Assembly: GCA_024138015.1 (NCBI GenBank)
Contig: JAMXBB010000011.1
Coordinates: 79,979,403 to 80,043,402, forward strand
Source: Lumnitzera littorea
Taxonomy: Eukaryota > Streptophyta > Magnoliopsida > Myrtales > Combretaceae
Length of the DNA stretch: 64,000 bases
Reading direction: 5' to 3'
Part shown: positions 1-12,467 of the stretch, piece after piece
Layout: each line of letters begins with the position of its first letter
How positions within the stretch are numbered: the stretch's first letter is position 1
Translations under genes and position numbers: made by a program
Notes under the pieces: generated by a model
What the model was told of the DNA's origin: nothing
Database searches by the model: none
What the model saw: only the letters and a program-made list of their open reading frames with translations

Positions 1-202
1 ATGTAGGCAAGGGAATCCAATCACAACAACTACATATGTGCTATGTGAATTTTGCGCTTTACATGGCTTTAAAGGAGTGACATGGCACTAATACACGGAG
101 ATAGCTAGTAAAGATAAGTAAGGGGGATGGAACACAATTTGAGGGAACTTAATGCACATATGACAAGTGAAGGAGCCATATGCACCCTCCAGTTTGCTCC
201 TA

Positions 203-590
203 AGTTAGCTTCTAAGTTCCTAATTTGATCAACTTTTGTGTTTATCGAGATTACTTCTAAGTTTACTTCTAATTTATTTATTTACTTCTAAACAACTTCT
301 GAACTTCTCAAGATTACTTTTAAGTACACTTCTAAGTCTTTAGAATTCTTCTAATCAATTTCTATACTTATCGAAATTCCCTCTAGGTTTACTTCTAAGT
401 TTGTTTAGTCACTCTTTTCTTCAAACTTTAGAAATGTCTAGTATTGCTTCTAAGTCTACTTCTAACTTTTTGTCTTAATTGAAATGAATTAACTTTTCAC
501 TAAGAATTATACCTTCTAACTGTGCTTCTAAGTTCTATGTTTTCAAACTTTATTTTGAGTCAAATATGCAATCTTACTTCTAAGTTCCTA
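203..590. repeat. Interspersed short-motif array (ACTTCTAAGT)
   Basis: About ten or more exact or near copies of (A/G)CTTCTAAGT lie on the + strand in about 390 bases (for example near 210, 254, 266, 325, 391, 447, 459, 524 and 576), with irregular spacing and unrelated AT-rich sequence between them. It is not a regular tandem satellite because the spacing varies from about 12 to 80 bases. I see no coding frame. It could be a decayed minisatellite or the inside of an unrecognised repeat. Confidence 0.6.
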
Positions 591-956
591 TTTGTTCTTT
601 AACAATACTTAATACTTACATTAGTGATTTTTGGTATTTGTTATAATCAAAACATGTTATTAAGGGATCCAACATATTGATAGTCAAAGGCGAACATGAG
701 TCTTCCTTTTAATGAATTCTTCCATGTGCTCCTCTTGAGTGCAACCCCATAGTAGACCTCTCTAAGTACATAAGCCTTTCTAAAGAAGACTAAGAGAGGA
801 CTAGTTGATTCAAAGGTTCTTATTTTAAGCTTACTAACAAAATCTCCATATATTATCCTTAAGTTCATAGATCTAATTCCTTGAGCTCTACTACTTAGCT
901 CAAAGAGTGAAGCTTAGGTTGCTAGATTAAAGTCTTAAATATACTTTAACTTTCTA

Positions 957-1215
957 CAACATCTTATCATAATTATAGTGAAAATAATGATTAAGGAATA
1001 AAAATAAGTAAAAATTCATGTATTTATAAGAAAATTTCTAAAAGAATATATTTTATTCATTAGAAAAAAATTAATTGTCTTTCTAGATTAAATAAAGTAG
1101 AGGGTAAATAAAACCAATTCTATAGAAATTTGTTAGATATTTAATTTTATAAAAGGGTATATATATTTATTTTCATCTTTTCAGTATCCTAATTTGGTAA
1201 GCACATGGTATGGAA
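957..1215 (+). repeat. Dispersed AT-rich repeat, copy 1
   Basis: This segment is homologous, in the same orientation, to 11765-12035. Both share AAATAAAGTA, a run similar to AATTTGTTAGATATTTAATT, and AAAGGGTATATAT followed by TTTTCATCTTTT. Neither copy codes for protein. The class is unknown; a MITE or LTR fragment is possible. Confidence 0.55.
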
Positions 1216-2333
1216 ATGATGTAAAAAAATTCCTAAAAAATGAAAATAAAACAAATCAAAAGCCAATTTTTCATTAGTTAATGTACCTTAAGAACCTGTT
1301 TATATTTTTGTCTCTTTGGTATCTTAAGCAATATTATCATACCCAAACCAAAAAGTTGACACGTGAAAGAGAAAGGTCAACAATCAACAGAATCGAGCCA
1401 AGGTCTAATCAAGATCAAATTGGAACCCATAAACATATTAAAATATTATTTATAAAAATAATAAAAATACTAACCTTTTCAAGATTTGAAAGTTGAAAAT
1501 TTTTTCTTGGATCAAGATTTTTTTTAACTAAATTGATACATTCTCTAGCAAAAAAAAAAAAAAGAAAGTGGTACATTTTGACTTAGAAAACTTTGTTAAA
1601 TCCTATAAGAATTGGGTTGAGTCAACTGGGTCGGCCAGTCTCTTTGAGTCACTATTAATGCAAGTTCAAAGGGGTGATAAGAATTGATTTCATGGTTGAG
1701 TTAAGTCCAATTAGATTAAATCTAATAACTCTAATCATAAAATTGGTAAAACCATAGTTTGAAAATGGTATAAAAAAGCTACCATAAAGATGAAATTAAG
1801 ACAACCAAAAAGCTACACTCCCGTTTTCGTAAGTTTATTCCAATATCTTTCAAACCTATTAATAGATAGTCTTGAATACTTGTAAAAAGTGTTAATATAG
1901 AGTTTTCAATATTCTCTAAATTTAATTACACACTTTCTATAGTAAAAAAACAAAAATGACATTTTCCCTTTAGTCTCTTCATATGTCGTGAGATATCTAT
2001 TAAAATTTTTCTTAAAATTTTAAGTTACAATCAATATATAAAAAGGAAAACTTCAATTGTCATGTCTACTATTTTGACATCGGTCTAGCTTTTTATTTCT
2101 CCATTCATTTATTATTTATTAAATCTAAATAATTGAAAATACATTCAACTTAATGGTTCAGATTTAACGAACATTAAATAAAGGATGGTATCGATCATAT
2201 AAAAATCATGAACGGGATCGTAAAAAAATCCTATAAAAAGAATAAATTAGAAAAGCATATTTTAGGCTCTTTTGATTTCGAATCTTGCAGGTTGAGCAAG
2301 CAACTTTTTATTTATGTTGTCCTACTTTCTTTC

Positions 2334-2361
2334 ATTATTATTATTATTATTATTATTATTT
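2334..2361. repeat. (ATT)n microsatellite
   Basis: About nine uninterrupted ATT units in AT-rich non-coding DNA. Confidence 0.95.
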
Positions 2362-2571
2362 CAATATAGCCTATTTATTTAAAAATGGACAGAAATAAGA
2401 TAGAAAATGTTGATGGTCAATTCTAGATGGGGAATTTGGGCTTGTGTTTGGCGTGATAATACTTTGTTCAATATGCAAAAGTAGCAAATATGGACTATCA
2501 GGAAGTGACTCTAGGGTATGCACCTCGACATTTTGATAGTGTTATAGTCGAGAATAAACCAAGCATAGGTA

Positions 2572-2605
2572 AGAGAGAGAGAGAGAGAGAGAGATAGATA
2601 GATAG
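2572..2605. repeat. (GA)n-(GATA)n compound microsatellite
   Basis: About eleven GA units run directly into three GATA units. It is likely polymorphic in length. Confidence 0.95.
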
Positions 2606-3200
2606 TAGTTCGATTCAGGGTCGTTCCCTTTACCTATTCGGGGATCTAAAGGTATTTATAGGCAAGAGATGGAGCATATTATTTCAGCAAGTAACATCTA
2701 GAGAGTACTTCCATATCTTAGATTCGAGGAACGGATTCGTAGGCATGAAGCTCTTCCTTAGGAAGCTCATAAGTGAAAAATGCACTACTAATAGAAAGAC
2801 ATTTTCATTTTGCATACCTCTAAAAAAGTTATGCATTTAGGCATCATCCATCCATAGGAGTTTCGCTTTTTATTTTTTATTTTTTAGTAATATTTCCACA
2901 AATAGGATAATGAGCCCACACTTAAAAAACTGGAATCTATATGTTGGTCTTATTATCTTATCTTATATATCAAAATGTTTGCAGATGCACTATCTACATG
3001 TTGATGATTACTGGACTAACTAACTTTTTAGGTCTAAACAAATCATCTAATAATTTACAATATGTGAACTACATTCTTTATCATTCCTTTTTCATTTTCT
3101 ATCTTTAATTGAATATTAATATACCATGAAGGTTTTTTTTTTTTTTTTTTGGGTGCAGTTTGTATATATATAATTAATTTATTTGGTTACACTTAAATTA

Positions 3201-3220
3201 TATATATACACACACACACA
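3201..3220. repeat. (TA)n-(CA)n microsatellite
   Basis: A short TA run passes into about six CA units. Confidence 0.85.
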
Positions 3221-3495
3221 AGGAGTGTGTTAGCTCAATAAAGCACTGGCATTTGATTGAATAGTTTATGCTTAATAATCGGATATAATATAATACATTA
3301 CATAAAATATGTACAATTAAATGAAAATAGATTCTGAAGGAAGACCATATTGCAAGTAGTTAAAGTCTAATTGACACCAATTTTCGGAGGACAAAGAAAA
3401 AGGGGAAAAAAATAAAAATGTCAGAGCAACAGGACATTAAAACAACCCTAATAATCGTCAAATATCAGGAATTATCCGAGCGAGATTGAACAATA

Positions 3496-3875
3496 TGGCC
3501 GTTGCAAACTCAAATCGCTGCGTTCAGATGACAAGTCCTGGCAGTTACGAGTTGCCACATGCGCCGGCGTTGGGGAACTATGACCGTTGGAAGCGTGCCA
3601 AACCCTAGGTTGCTTTAGCGCTACGATTTTGAAACCCTTAACAGTTCCGTTTTTATTTTTTTAGGAAGATAGATTACATCATTTATCTTATTTTTGATCT
3701 GTATTCATTTAAATTTAAAACATTAAATAATTTATGAATTCAACGGTTTAAATTTAAAAATATAAAATTAAATAATGGAAGGAAGGAATCAAAATAGAAG
3801 ATAAGCCCTTAAACAAGGTTGCCTAGTGATTGACCGTTTTCATCCCAACCCTCTCCTCGCCAAATTCTCTATAAG
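3496..3875 (+). promoter_or_regulatory. Promoter-like region with MSA-like motifs and TATA box
   Basis: Seen: TCCAACGGTCA (reverse strand, 3581-3591) fits the plant mitosis-specific activator consensus YCYAACGGYYA exactly. TGCAACGGCCA (reverse strand, 3496-3506) differs at one base. Two more AACGG cores lie at 3740-3750 and 3831-3841. A TATA box, CTCTATAAGTA, lies at 3867-3877, followed by a CT-repeat leader (about 3898-3912) and an ATG in good plant context at 3989. Known: MSA elements bind three-repeat MYB factors and drive G2/M transcription. Inference: this was the promoter of the broken gene that follows. Confidence 0.45.
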
Positions 3876-3988
3876 TATCCCTTCTACTTGAAAGCACCTC
3901 TCTCTCTCTCTACAAGAAATATCCACGAGTAGAGTGCTTTTCTGTACAGAACGGAACATAGAACCTGCACTTTCTATTTTCATCATTA

Positions 3989-4563
3989 ATGGCAGAATCT
4001 TTTGCCGGATGTCATCTTAAAAGACATGCGGGTCTTTATGTTACTGTAGAATCTCCCTCTTAATCTTATAAGTACAACGATCCTGGACTTCTTCTAATTC
4101 GACTTAAATGCAGAAACATTGTCGTTTGAGCCATGGAATACTATCATGATGGTCATGCTGAGGTGCTTGAAGATTTTATCTTCGGATAGACCCTGTACTC
4201 GTTTGAGATCCCACCTTTACTGCAATCAATGTTAAACTGCACCTTCTATGTGCAGCCACGCTTGCAAATGCAAACCATTTTACTTTCTGAGTTTCTAGCC
4301 CAAGTCTTTACTCGTATGCTGTAACATCAACCAAAGATGGTTCTTTAGGATGCTCTCCAACATTGGAAGTGCAAAACTTTTCTGGATACCGTAAAGCATA
4401 CAAGTGAGAACTTTTTTTGGTTGCTTACCTGCGCAAACCCTATGGCACACATAATGTTGCACTATGAGGAGCTGCCATCATCCTGTCATTATGCGCCTAC
4501 AAGGCTTTTGTCAACAAAAATGATGAGCTCCATTAATACTTATTGACACTAAGAATGGGAAAG
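3989..4563 (+). pseudogene. Frame-broken gene relic, product not recognised
   Basis: From the ATG at 3989 a frame of 24 codons (starting MAESFAGCHLKRHAG) ends at a stop at 4061-4063. The sequence beyond keeps coding-like composition in changing frames. One example is a stretch reading SLYSYAVTSTKDGSLGC at about 4300-4350, and another reads RKPYGTHNVAL then, after a stop, GAAIILSLCAYKAF near 4430-4510, a possible membrane segment. Position relative to the TATA box and CT-rich leader suggests a real gene start. Stops and frame changes argue for a pseudogene, although an unrecognised intron cannot be excluded. I do not recognise the family. Alternative: a chance alignment of a promoter-like sequence and short open frames. 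Confidence 0.3.
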
Positions 4564-5560
4564 GAAGAAAATTACCAAGCCTATAAGCTATAAATTTTAA
4601 AATTTATCATACATGTTTTTACTGTATATAATACAATTTCATGCATTCATACACGGTGTTCACATTAGAGAATTCATCTATAAATAAATTTGATTTATGC
4701 ATTTAAAAATCATCCCAATAATTTCTAAATATTTCACTTTTTGTGTTAGAAAGTGAAGAAAAAAAGAGAATAGTGAGTTTTCTTCTATTATTAAAGAGAT
4801 AATATTATGATTTTTTCTCTTTCATAACTAAGAAATGTTGTTCTCATAATAAAATTCTTTTATTTTTACTTGTATTTTTTACCCTAAATTATTTTACGAA
4901 TTTTTCTCATAAAATCTATATATTTATTTTCTTTCATTATTATTATTCTCAAATTTATTAATCGCGGTTCATAGACAGTATTCTGCTACAGCTTTTTCGC
5001 ATTTATCAGTCTTTAACCCAAAGCAGCCTCCCCCTTGCACCTTTTGGTACCTTGATGAAAATTGTAAGGCAGGTCTAACGATATGTTTATAGAGTTTGGG
5101 ATGAGTTTGAAGCGTGTCTCCATCTTACGGGAACTTTTAAATACAATTAACTATATTTTAGTAATTATCTTAGGTTATGATTAAATTCTAGTTTCTAATT
5201 TTTCTGGTAAATCTTTATTGGTATTTCCGATGTCAGGTCTAATTTTTATAAGCTTGTAAACAATTATGAATATATTTATGTAGATATTTACGTATGTTTT
5301 GTCGACATGTATAATTATTTATTTATCAAGAATTAAAATTTTTGGCTGATTCAGAAAATATAAATGTATTCGGTGCTTGTTCCATCTAGCATACACATAT
5401 GAAATGAATTCAAACTGATCATCAGAAAAATCAAACACGTGTAAATTGGACACTAACGCATAAACACAAATAATGGTTTGCAAATAATCGTACTACGAAT
5501 CATGACTTGAACGACATTAAATCTTGAACACTCCGAAGAATCATTCACCGATTAAGTTAC
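4564..5560. other. Intergenic, 3' side of the germin-like gene
   Basis: AT-rich sequence without recognisable coding content; it includes the 3' flank and presumed transcript end of the minus-strand germin-like gene. I see no clear AATAAA-type signal to place the poly(A) site. Confidence 0.5.
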
Positions 5561-6478
5561 TTAAAACTTGGCCTTGATCTGGTCGATAACATATTTATCA
5601 GCTTGGAACGCCTTGGCGAGTATATCACTGGCTACATTGGGTTTTGACCCAAACATGGCATTTACAAGAGTGATCACACCAGGATTTTGGCTGCTAAGGG
5701 CTCCAATTGCAATAGCATTCTTGTTTCCGACATTCCTTTGGTAGTGGACAAGTCCAATTGGAAACACAAACACATCACCCTTTGACAAAACCTTCGTTAT
5801 GAGGCGGTTTTGTGGGTTAGAGGTGATGAACCCAACTTCAAGGCTGCCTTCAGTGACTGTTAGGATCTCAGTGGCACGAGGGTGGGTGTGGGGAGGGTTG
5901 ATACCCCACGGGGCAAAATCAATACGAACAAGAGAAATGCCGAGAGTGTTGAGTCCTGGTAATTGGGCTGCAGTGACTGGAGTCACTCTTGAACCGACAG
6001 GGTTAGATGTATTGCCAACCAAATGAAGACCTGTGAAGAAGAAGTCGTTGGCTTGGACATGGTTGGCGTCCTTGCATGGATGACCATTCACTAGCACTGC
6101 AAGTAAAAAACAGAAAATAAATCATAACATGATTATCAGCAGATGACATGTTCATGCAACAAAAACACACAAGGCATTTCCAATTCAACCGTTCCATTCC
6201 TTTATGTTAAGGGAAAAAACATTATCCTAGAATTACTTTATGTTTGTTCCAAAGATCAATCAAGTTTCTGTGTTCTTATTCAAGTTATGGAAATCCACTA
6301 AGTTCGTGCGAAACTTCATTAAACAATAATTTACTGGATTGATATTCTTCTGAACATGTAGTGTTGTAATACCTGAGTTTGTATCTGCAACACAGAAATC
6401 CTGAAGGGGACTTGGATCCGCGAAAGCATTTGTGAAAAGTAGACCAACAAGTACGAGGAACAAACTGCGAGGTGCCAT
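5561..6478 (-). CDS. Germin-like protein (secreted cupin), two exons
   Basis: Exon 1 is 6478-6373 and exon 2 is 6096-5561; the 276-base intron (6372-6097) has GT and AG ends and splits a Val codon. The spliced protein is 213 aa, normal for germin-like proteins. Residues 1-20 form a signal peptide, and DPSPLQDFC starts the mature protein. C29 and C43 should form the germin disulfide. The metal site is visible: H105 and H107 in PPHTHPRATEI, E112, and H153 in IGLVHYQ. NTS at 64-66 is a glycosylation sequon, and KGD at 141-143 occurs in many germin-like proteins. Known: family members are apoplastic manganese proteins, usually hexameric. Some are oxalate oxidases or superoxide dismutases, many are defence-related, and the activity cannot be told from sequence. 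No frameshift or stop is present, so this is the one intact gene in the window. It has no gene neighbour within several kb. Confidence 0.95.
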
Positions 6479-6557
6479 TAATCCTTAAATTCTACGAAGA
6501 AGCCAAAACCTCTAGGACTGGGAAGAAAATTGAAATCTCGAATAACACTGAACAAAG

Positions 6558-6600
6558 GATATATATTTATTGGCTGTGACGGTTCCATGTCAATCACGTA
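6558..6600 (-). promoter_or_regulatory. Core promoter of the germin-like gene
   Basis: On the minus strand, CCAAT is followed by AAATATATATCC (about 6572-6558), a TATA box about 85 bases upstream of the ATG at 6478. Just upstream are a W-box core TTGAC (6593-6589) and a TACGTG ACGT-core site (6600-6595). These fit the defence and stress regulation common in this family, but regulation is inferred from motifs only. Confidence 0.6.
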
Positions 6601-6605
6601 TCCCT

Positions 6606-9600
6606 TTATATGGAGCCAAGGTTGGAACATGCAAATTAAGAATATTATTTAATCTGCCGTCTAATGCCCTGAAGCAGTCAAGTCCAAGACCGGTTATGAC
6701 CGTGCTTGAGGATAGAAGTTATTTTATTGCAGCATGGTCTCTGTAGAGCACACAAATGGCTTCATATATGAAGAGAGAATCATGTTTGGGTCTGTGGGAT
6801 TACTTCGGGTCGGCGATTCTTTTCTAAAATACTATCACAAATTCCAGTGAACAAGTTTACCTAGATGAGCAAAATATATAAATACCCGATTAATAAGTAT
6901 TCATAGATACGTATTAAGGATCTAAAAAAATATGAGATAATATAAAATTACTATGTGAATATTACTGTGATTTTTCAATTCTACACCGAAAGCTTGTAAT
7001 TAATAAAATATCATTTCCTATTGCTACTTATCAAGTTTCACGCTCGAAGTTTGAATTTGTAAATAATTGAATTTCTATTTATCAAATTTACTATCTTTAT
7101 ATAATGAGGTGACAAATATTCATTAGTCAAATAGTAGAAATTAATGATATAGTAGTGATTTTGAAAACAAATATTCACTAGACAAACATAAAGTAGGCAT
7201 AGCAACGTCTTTAACTAATGAGACATTGGGGGATATCATTAAAAAGAGACGGAGGAGGAAGAGCATGTAAACTCGACATTTGGAACGTACACGTGTTATA
7301 GCGAATTAAACCCAATGTTCTTAGATTATTCTTGATGAATTGGCTAGTTTGATCTTCTATGGAGGTGCTCTAGTAATGTGTTGATATTCTCAAATTAATT
7401 AAAGCTTTCTATTCCTTAAATGAGAAGATAAGCCTTTTATTTATAAAGTTGGAAGGTTAATTTTCACTTTCAAATGACTTCAAGTTGAATAACTAAGATC
7501 AAGCATAATGTAACATGTAGGAACCTCGAAGGCCACAACCTTGCCACATGTTAGCCTTAGAAGCCGACACGCTAAGACATCTAAAATCCTTCCACATGTC
7601 TACAAACCACATATAGTCATAAAACTTCTAACTTTCATTAAGTGATCTCCACATTTAAAGAGTGGCATGAAAATCCACTCAACTCCAAAATCAAACAATT
7701 TAATCATAATAATCTATTCAAAACCATGAATTAATACATCCTATGTGTCCACAAAGTAAAATTAAGACTCATAGCCAAGGAATCTCATAATTTCATCCAA
7801 CACATAAAACAAATAAAGGGAGTCAAGGGCGATTCCACCCAAAAAGTCTTACAAAAATAAACGTCAAAACTGAATATAACTAAAGAACAGTCTCCACATT
7901 AGTCCAACCAACCTATCGTTATTAAAGTAGTAATAACCCTCATCTTCATCATAATAATAATAGTCGTATCCCACATCATCATAATATTCAGAACTCTCTA
8001 CAGTACTTATGCCTATAATTGAAAAGCAAAGGTCGCTAAGGGGTAAGTTATGCCCAGTACAAAAATATAAAAGCATATGCACATAATACGTACTGTTACG
8101 TATCACATGTAGGTATACTAATAACTAATGCAGCAATCACTATATATTATCTTTAATTATTAAACTGGCAACCAACACGGTCTCAACGTCTTAAGACTTG
8201 GGATAACTAATAACCCCTAAGCAAAATATATAAATATATCTATATATATATATATATAAAGTACGTAGATATTAGTATGGGTACCATCTAACATCTTACC
8301 ATTCCAAGATTATAGCCTAATCATCTTAGTACGAAACTTCCACAAGGGCAAATCACGTATAATCACTAAGCACCTCACCAATGCAATTGGATTCCACCAA
8401 AGGGAGGTAAAAGTTAAGCATAACTAACATAAAATTATTAAGTCTAAGTTTAAATTATGTCCATTTATACATATACTACTATGCTATACAAGCACAACAA
8501 GTAAGCAAATGTCTTATACTTATCTCAAGTAACTAGTCACAAACTAAAATTATCTCTTTACAATACGACAATTAAGAATAAACAAGTAACTCAATCTTTA
8601 ATCCAATCATTAGCACATTTATCTAACCCTAACAACTCAACTTTCAATTATAATCTAGACTTCTATAAGGAGCAAGAATTGTTCTAAAGGAATGATGTCT
8701 TTAGAACCAGTTGAATGTGAAAGATTAGATGGAAAATGTGTCGCAAGTGTTTAGGAATCGAAAATAAGATAAGGAAACTTGAAAAAAATGAGTTGAAAAC
8801 AAATTGTACACACCAGCAAACATGGCTTCCAAATGCTAAAGATACTAGCATCTAGACGCAAAAAGAGGACTCATTTTTTGTGAGTACAGAGGGTTAGGCA
8901 TTTGGATGCTAGCCATTGAGGCATCTGGATGCCAACTGTAATACGTAATTTTTAGCAGATTCCAATTTGTGATCCCTTACGCATACAAACTCCACTCTAA
9001 TCCTAGATGTAATACACTACTTCTAAACACCTTTCCATCATCAACATTCATTCCATAACCATCCAAACTCTCTTTAAACACCGAAATTCAATCATCCACG
9101 ACCTTACTCACTATATTCAACCTAATCCTAGCAACTCTTCACAAAATCGAATTGAAACCAAAAGTTTAAGATGACTTACTTGTTTTCTTAATAAAATAAC
9201 ACCTAAAGCTCGAATCATCGTCCCTTAAATGCTACAAAATGTAAATTCCTTAAGATTTTTCATCTTTCTTTGATAAAAAAAAAAAAGAAGAGACAAATTC
9301 CTAACCTTAGATCAAAAACTTACCAAAAGACCTTGTGTTATTGCTTTTCCTTTCATCTCTTACAATTTCTAGTACCCAAGCATCAATAATCCTAATTTTG
9401 GATTCAATTTTCTAAAGAATCTTGTGAGTTTTCTATTATTAGTGTTAAGCAAGGAGAAGAGAAGGATCAAGAGTAAGGTTTCTCTTAAACATAATGTGCT
9501 AAGAGAGATGGTGATGTTTCAAACATTTCAGTAGATCAAATTGCTCCCGTAAGCTTTAGTCAATTATAAGCAATACTAAGTCTTAGTATCTTTAATATTA

Positions 9601-10570
9601 TTATACTTTTATCTAATGCCTTTTTATTATTTTCAATCTTTACACATTATAGATGGCCGTCCAATAAGTTACACTAGAGCCTTCTGTTCTTGTTTAGTTT
9701 TCATGGACTCAAATAAGCCCAAAGCTTATAAAAATTAAAAGAAGGTCATCATTAAAATAAGTGAGCCTATGGTTCGTTTAAGCCTGCCTCTTCTTAAGGC
9801 CTTTTAAGTTCAAATGAATTGCGATCTTAATTTCAACATCCATGAATTACTCTGTTTTCACTAAGTTGAGTTTTCTCTCATCTTGCAGGTTAAATTCGAA
9901 ATACTGTAATACATTTTCAATTCTCCAAAGTCCCTTGATGTTCTCTTGAGGTTCAACTATTAGGCTCGTCTTGCGGCCTTGAACAGCCATGCTAGGTGAG
10001 CGAGGGCCAGAAAAGACCATGTCCAAATCTAGGAGGGGAAGAAAACGCTCAAACGGTAACAGCAATTCGACAATTACCTATGATCTGACCGATAGCAGTA
10101 GGGATAGTTATAAAAAAGAATAAATGGATCCGTGTTTCCCTTGTTCCAAAAAATTATTTCAATTATACTAACACGCCACGTATCTGTCTGAAAAATTAAC
10201 ATGCTCATGCTCTCTCGATTGGTTGGTTATGGGCTGCTATTCACCTTTCGGATTTATTGCAACGGTTTGTCGTTGGGACGTGGGTCGTTCTCTGTCTAGA
10301 AAAAGAATGTGCTTGCTTGCTTCCTTACATGTCCATATGCTCCAGCACAGTCCAAATGCATCTCCGCCCATTCATTATATATGGAGCCCAAAGTTGTCAT
10401 TAGCTTATGATCGAAGTGCATCCCAAAGTCTACGCGATCCATCAATTGGTTTGATGCAAATCCATATCTTTGGTAATGCATGGGCTAACAAGAGTCCAAC
10501 ATTAACTTGGCATTATTATCATTATTATTATTATTATAGTTTTGACCCTCCTTCATATAAATTTTGTATT
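6606..10570. other. Non-coding, repeat-like stretch
   Basis: No recognisable gene. Open frames at 7864-8106, 9847-10065 and 10223-10624 show no family motif. Between 8836 and 8933 a motif like GCATCTGGATGC recurs in both orientations, including a palindrome at 8920-8933. The character (long AT-rich non-coding DNA with a (TA)n tract near 8235-8258) suggests decayed LTR sequence, but I found no boundaries. Confidence 0.4.
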
Positions 10571-10574
10571 TATA

Positions 10575-11323
10575 GTAACTTAAATGTGTATTTAGAGATG
10601 TTGATTGAGTCAAGTCAATCTTAAACCCGTCCTTAACTACAAGTTCACTGACTGGCAAAAGAGTGAACTAGGCCTGATCCTTAAGGAAATAGGTTCGAGC
10701 CGGTTCAGCAACTCTTGAATAGTAGGATTTTTTATTTTCAATTTTTTTTTAATTATTATAAATAAATTATGAACTATTTGTCTTTTTTTTTTCTCTAACT
10801 AAATCTAAAACTTTATACCATTACTTATGAATAAAAAATTTTATTTTTGATCCAATTTTTTTTTCATTCTCAAAATAATTTATTTAGAACATATAAGCAT
10901 GAATATTTGTTATATTATATATATAATATTTTATGGTATAAAGTGCATNGTAACTTAAATGTGTATTTAGAGATGTTGATTGAGTCAAGTCAATCTTAAA
11001 CCCGTCCTTAACTACAAGTTCACTGACTGGCAAAAGAGTGAACTAGGCCTGATCCTTAAGGAAATAGGTTCGAGCCGGTTCAGCAACTCTTGAATAGTAG
11101 GATTTTTTATTTTCAATTTTTTTTTAATTATTATAAATAAATTATGAACTATTTGTCTTTTTTTTTTCTCTAACTAAATCTAAAACTTTATACCATTACT
11201 TATGAATAAAAAATTTTATTTTTGATCCAATTTTTTTTTCATTCTCAAAATAATTTATTTAGAACATATAAGCATGAATATATGATATATTATATATAGT
11301 ATATTATATAGTATAAAGTGCAT
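10575..11323 (+). repeat. 374-bp direct duplication with an N at the junction
   Basis: Copy 1 (10575-10948) and copy 2 (10950-11323) begin GTAACTTAAATGTG and end TATAAAGTGCAT. They are nearly identical; differences are concentrated in the AT-rich last 50 bases. A single N at 10949 separates them. This may be a true tandem duplication or two overlapping or allelic contigs joined head to tail. Confidence 0.95.
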
Positions 11324-11640
11324 TATAATATATATAGTATATTAATTATTATATATTACATATACTATATACATGTTTATATTATATAATATAGTATATT
11401 ATATATTATTTATATTTTTTTTTTTATTTTGAAGATTGGCCCAATCCTAAATTATCGAGCCAAACTGCCAGTTCAGTGATCTGCCAACTTGGTGAGTTAC
11501 CATTATTGAACCGCTTGAGCTCTTAAAGCTCAACAATTCAACAGCTAATTTAGGCCTGCCTAAGGCAACCCCAAACCTGTTCAATAGCTTAACGAACTGG
11601 TTTACGATTCAAAACCAATCCTTACACATGTTTATATATA
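11324..11640. other. AT tract and ambiguous repeat end
   Basis: A (TA)-rich tract (about 11324-11415) is followed by sequence rich in GGTTC/GAACC-like words (11430-11620). That resembles the inverse of words in the duplicated segment before it, such as GAGCCGGTTCAGC. An unrecognised terminal-inverted-repeat element could span about 10590-11620, but I could not fix its ends. Confidence 0.3.
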
Positions 11641-11764
11641 TTCTAAATTTACATGTTTTATTACATCAACAATCAAGAGTGTATTAGATTTTGTTTAAAT
11701 TACCTTTTTTTCGTTTGTATCTTATCTATTTGAAAATTAATATTTGGAAAATTGTTTTATTTAT

Positions 11765-12035
11765 ATTTTATTTGATTCTATTTCATAATTATAATAAAGA
11801 TTGTGATTAGAGTATCATAATTAGAAAATGAAAATTTACGTACTTTTAGAAGAAAAAAATTTGAAAAAATATATTTTATATATTCAAAATTATTCTTTTA
11901 ATTGATATTTTTTAAATATAAATAAAGTAAATGATAAATAAAATTAACTTTATTGAGATTTGTTTGGTATTTAATTTTAGAAAAAGGGTATATATGGAAT
12001 TATATTTTCATCTTTTTTTTGTGTTTTATTTTTAC
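11765..12035 (+). repeat. Dispersed AT-rich repeat, copy 2
   Basis: Partner of 957-1215 in the same orientation, with many small differences between the copies. No coding content. Confidence 0.55.
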
Positions 12036-12467
12036 CAAATACAAGATTCAAATAGATACTAATAAGATTGGAAAAAAAAAGATAAACCAAATGGAGTCTT
12101 AATCAGTTAACAATTTGTGTTAAAGAATATTAAATTAATCCCCTCTCACTTTTTTTTTTTCATTTTTTGACTATTAAGCCGTTTCTTCTCTCCCTTTTTT
12201 TCAAATAATAATTATTCTTTTCTTTTCGTTTCTTTTTCTTTTTTTTTTTTTTTCAAGACAGCCCTTGATGTTATCTTAATCTATGGCCAGGCTTCAACAT
12301 TTAGACAGTTATTTTTTGCATTATCTTGAATTCCCAATATTTTGAAATCCATATGAGCTTGACTTTAAATTTCATCTTAAGTTCCCGATTGCACTATCCC
12401 GAGACCAAGCACTAAGTTGCGTGCAAGGGGTCTACATCCAGTTAAGAAATTTCATCCTCTTATAAGA

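Larger units (their letters stand above)
606..3460. other. Non-coding AT-rich stretch
   Basis: No frame here resembles a protein; the short open frames at 647-868 and 1281-1496 have AT-driven composition and no motif. The stretch holds one copy of a dispersed repeat (957-1215) and microsatellites at 2334-2361, 2572-2605 and 3201-3220. Confidence 0.6.

Noticed and set aside
7864..8106. 80-aa Tyr/Asp-rich minus frame
   Set aside because: Arises from a GATGAT/TAATAA-like simple-sequence patch; no conserved motif.
10223..10624. 133-aa open frame as a gene
   Set aside because: No motif, a run of Tyr/His from an ATT microsatellite, and its tail lies in a duplicated repeat.
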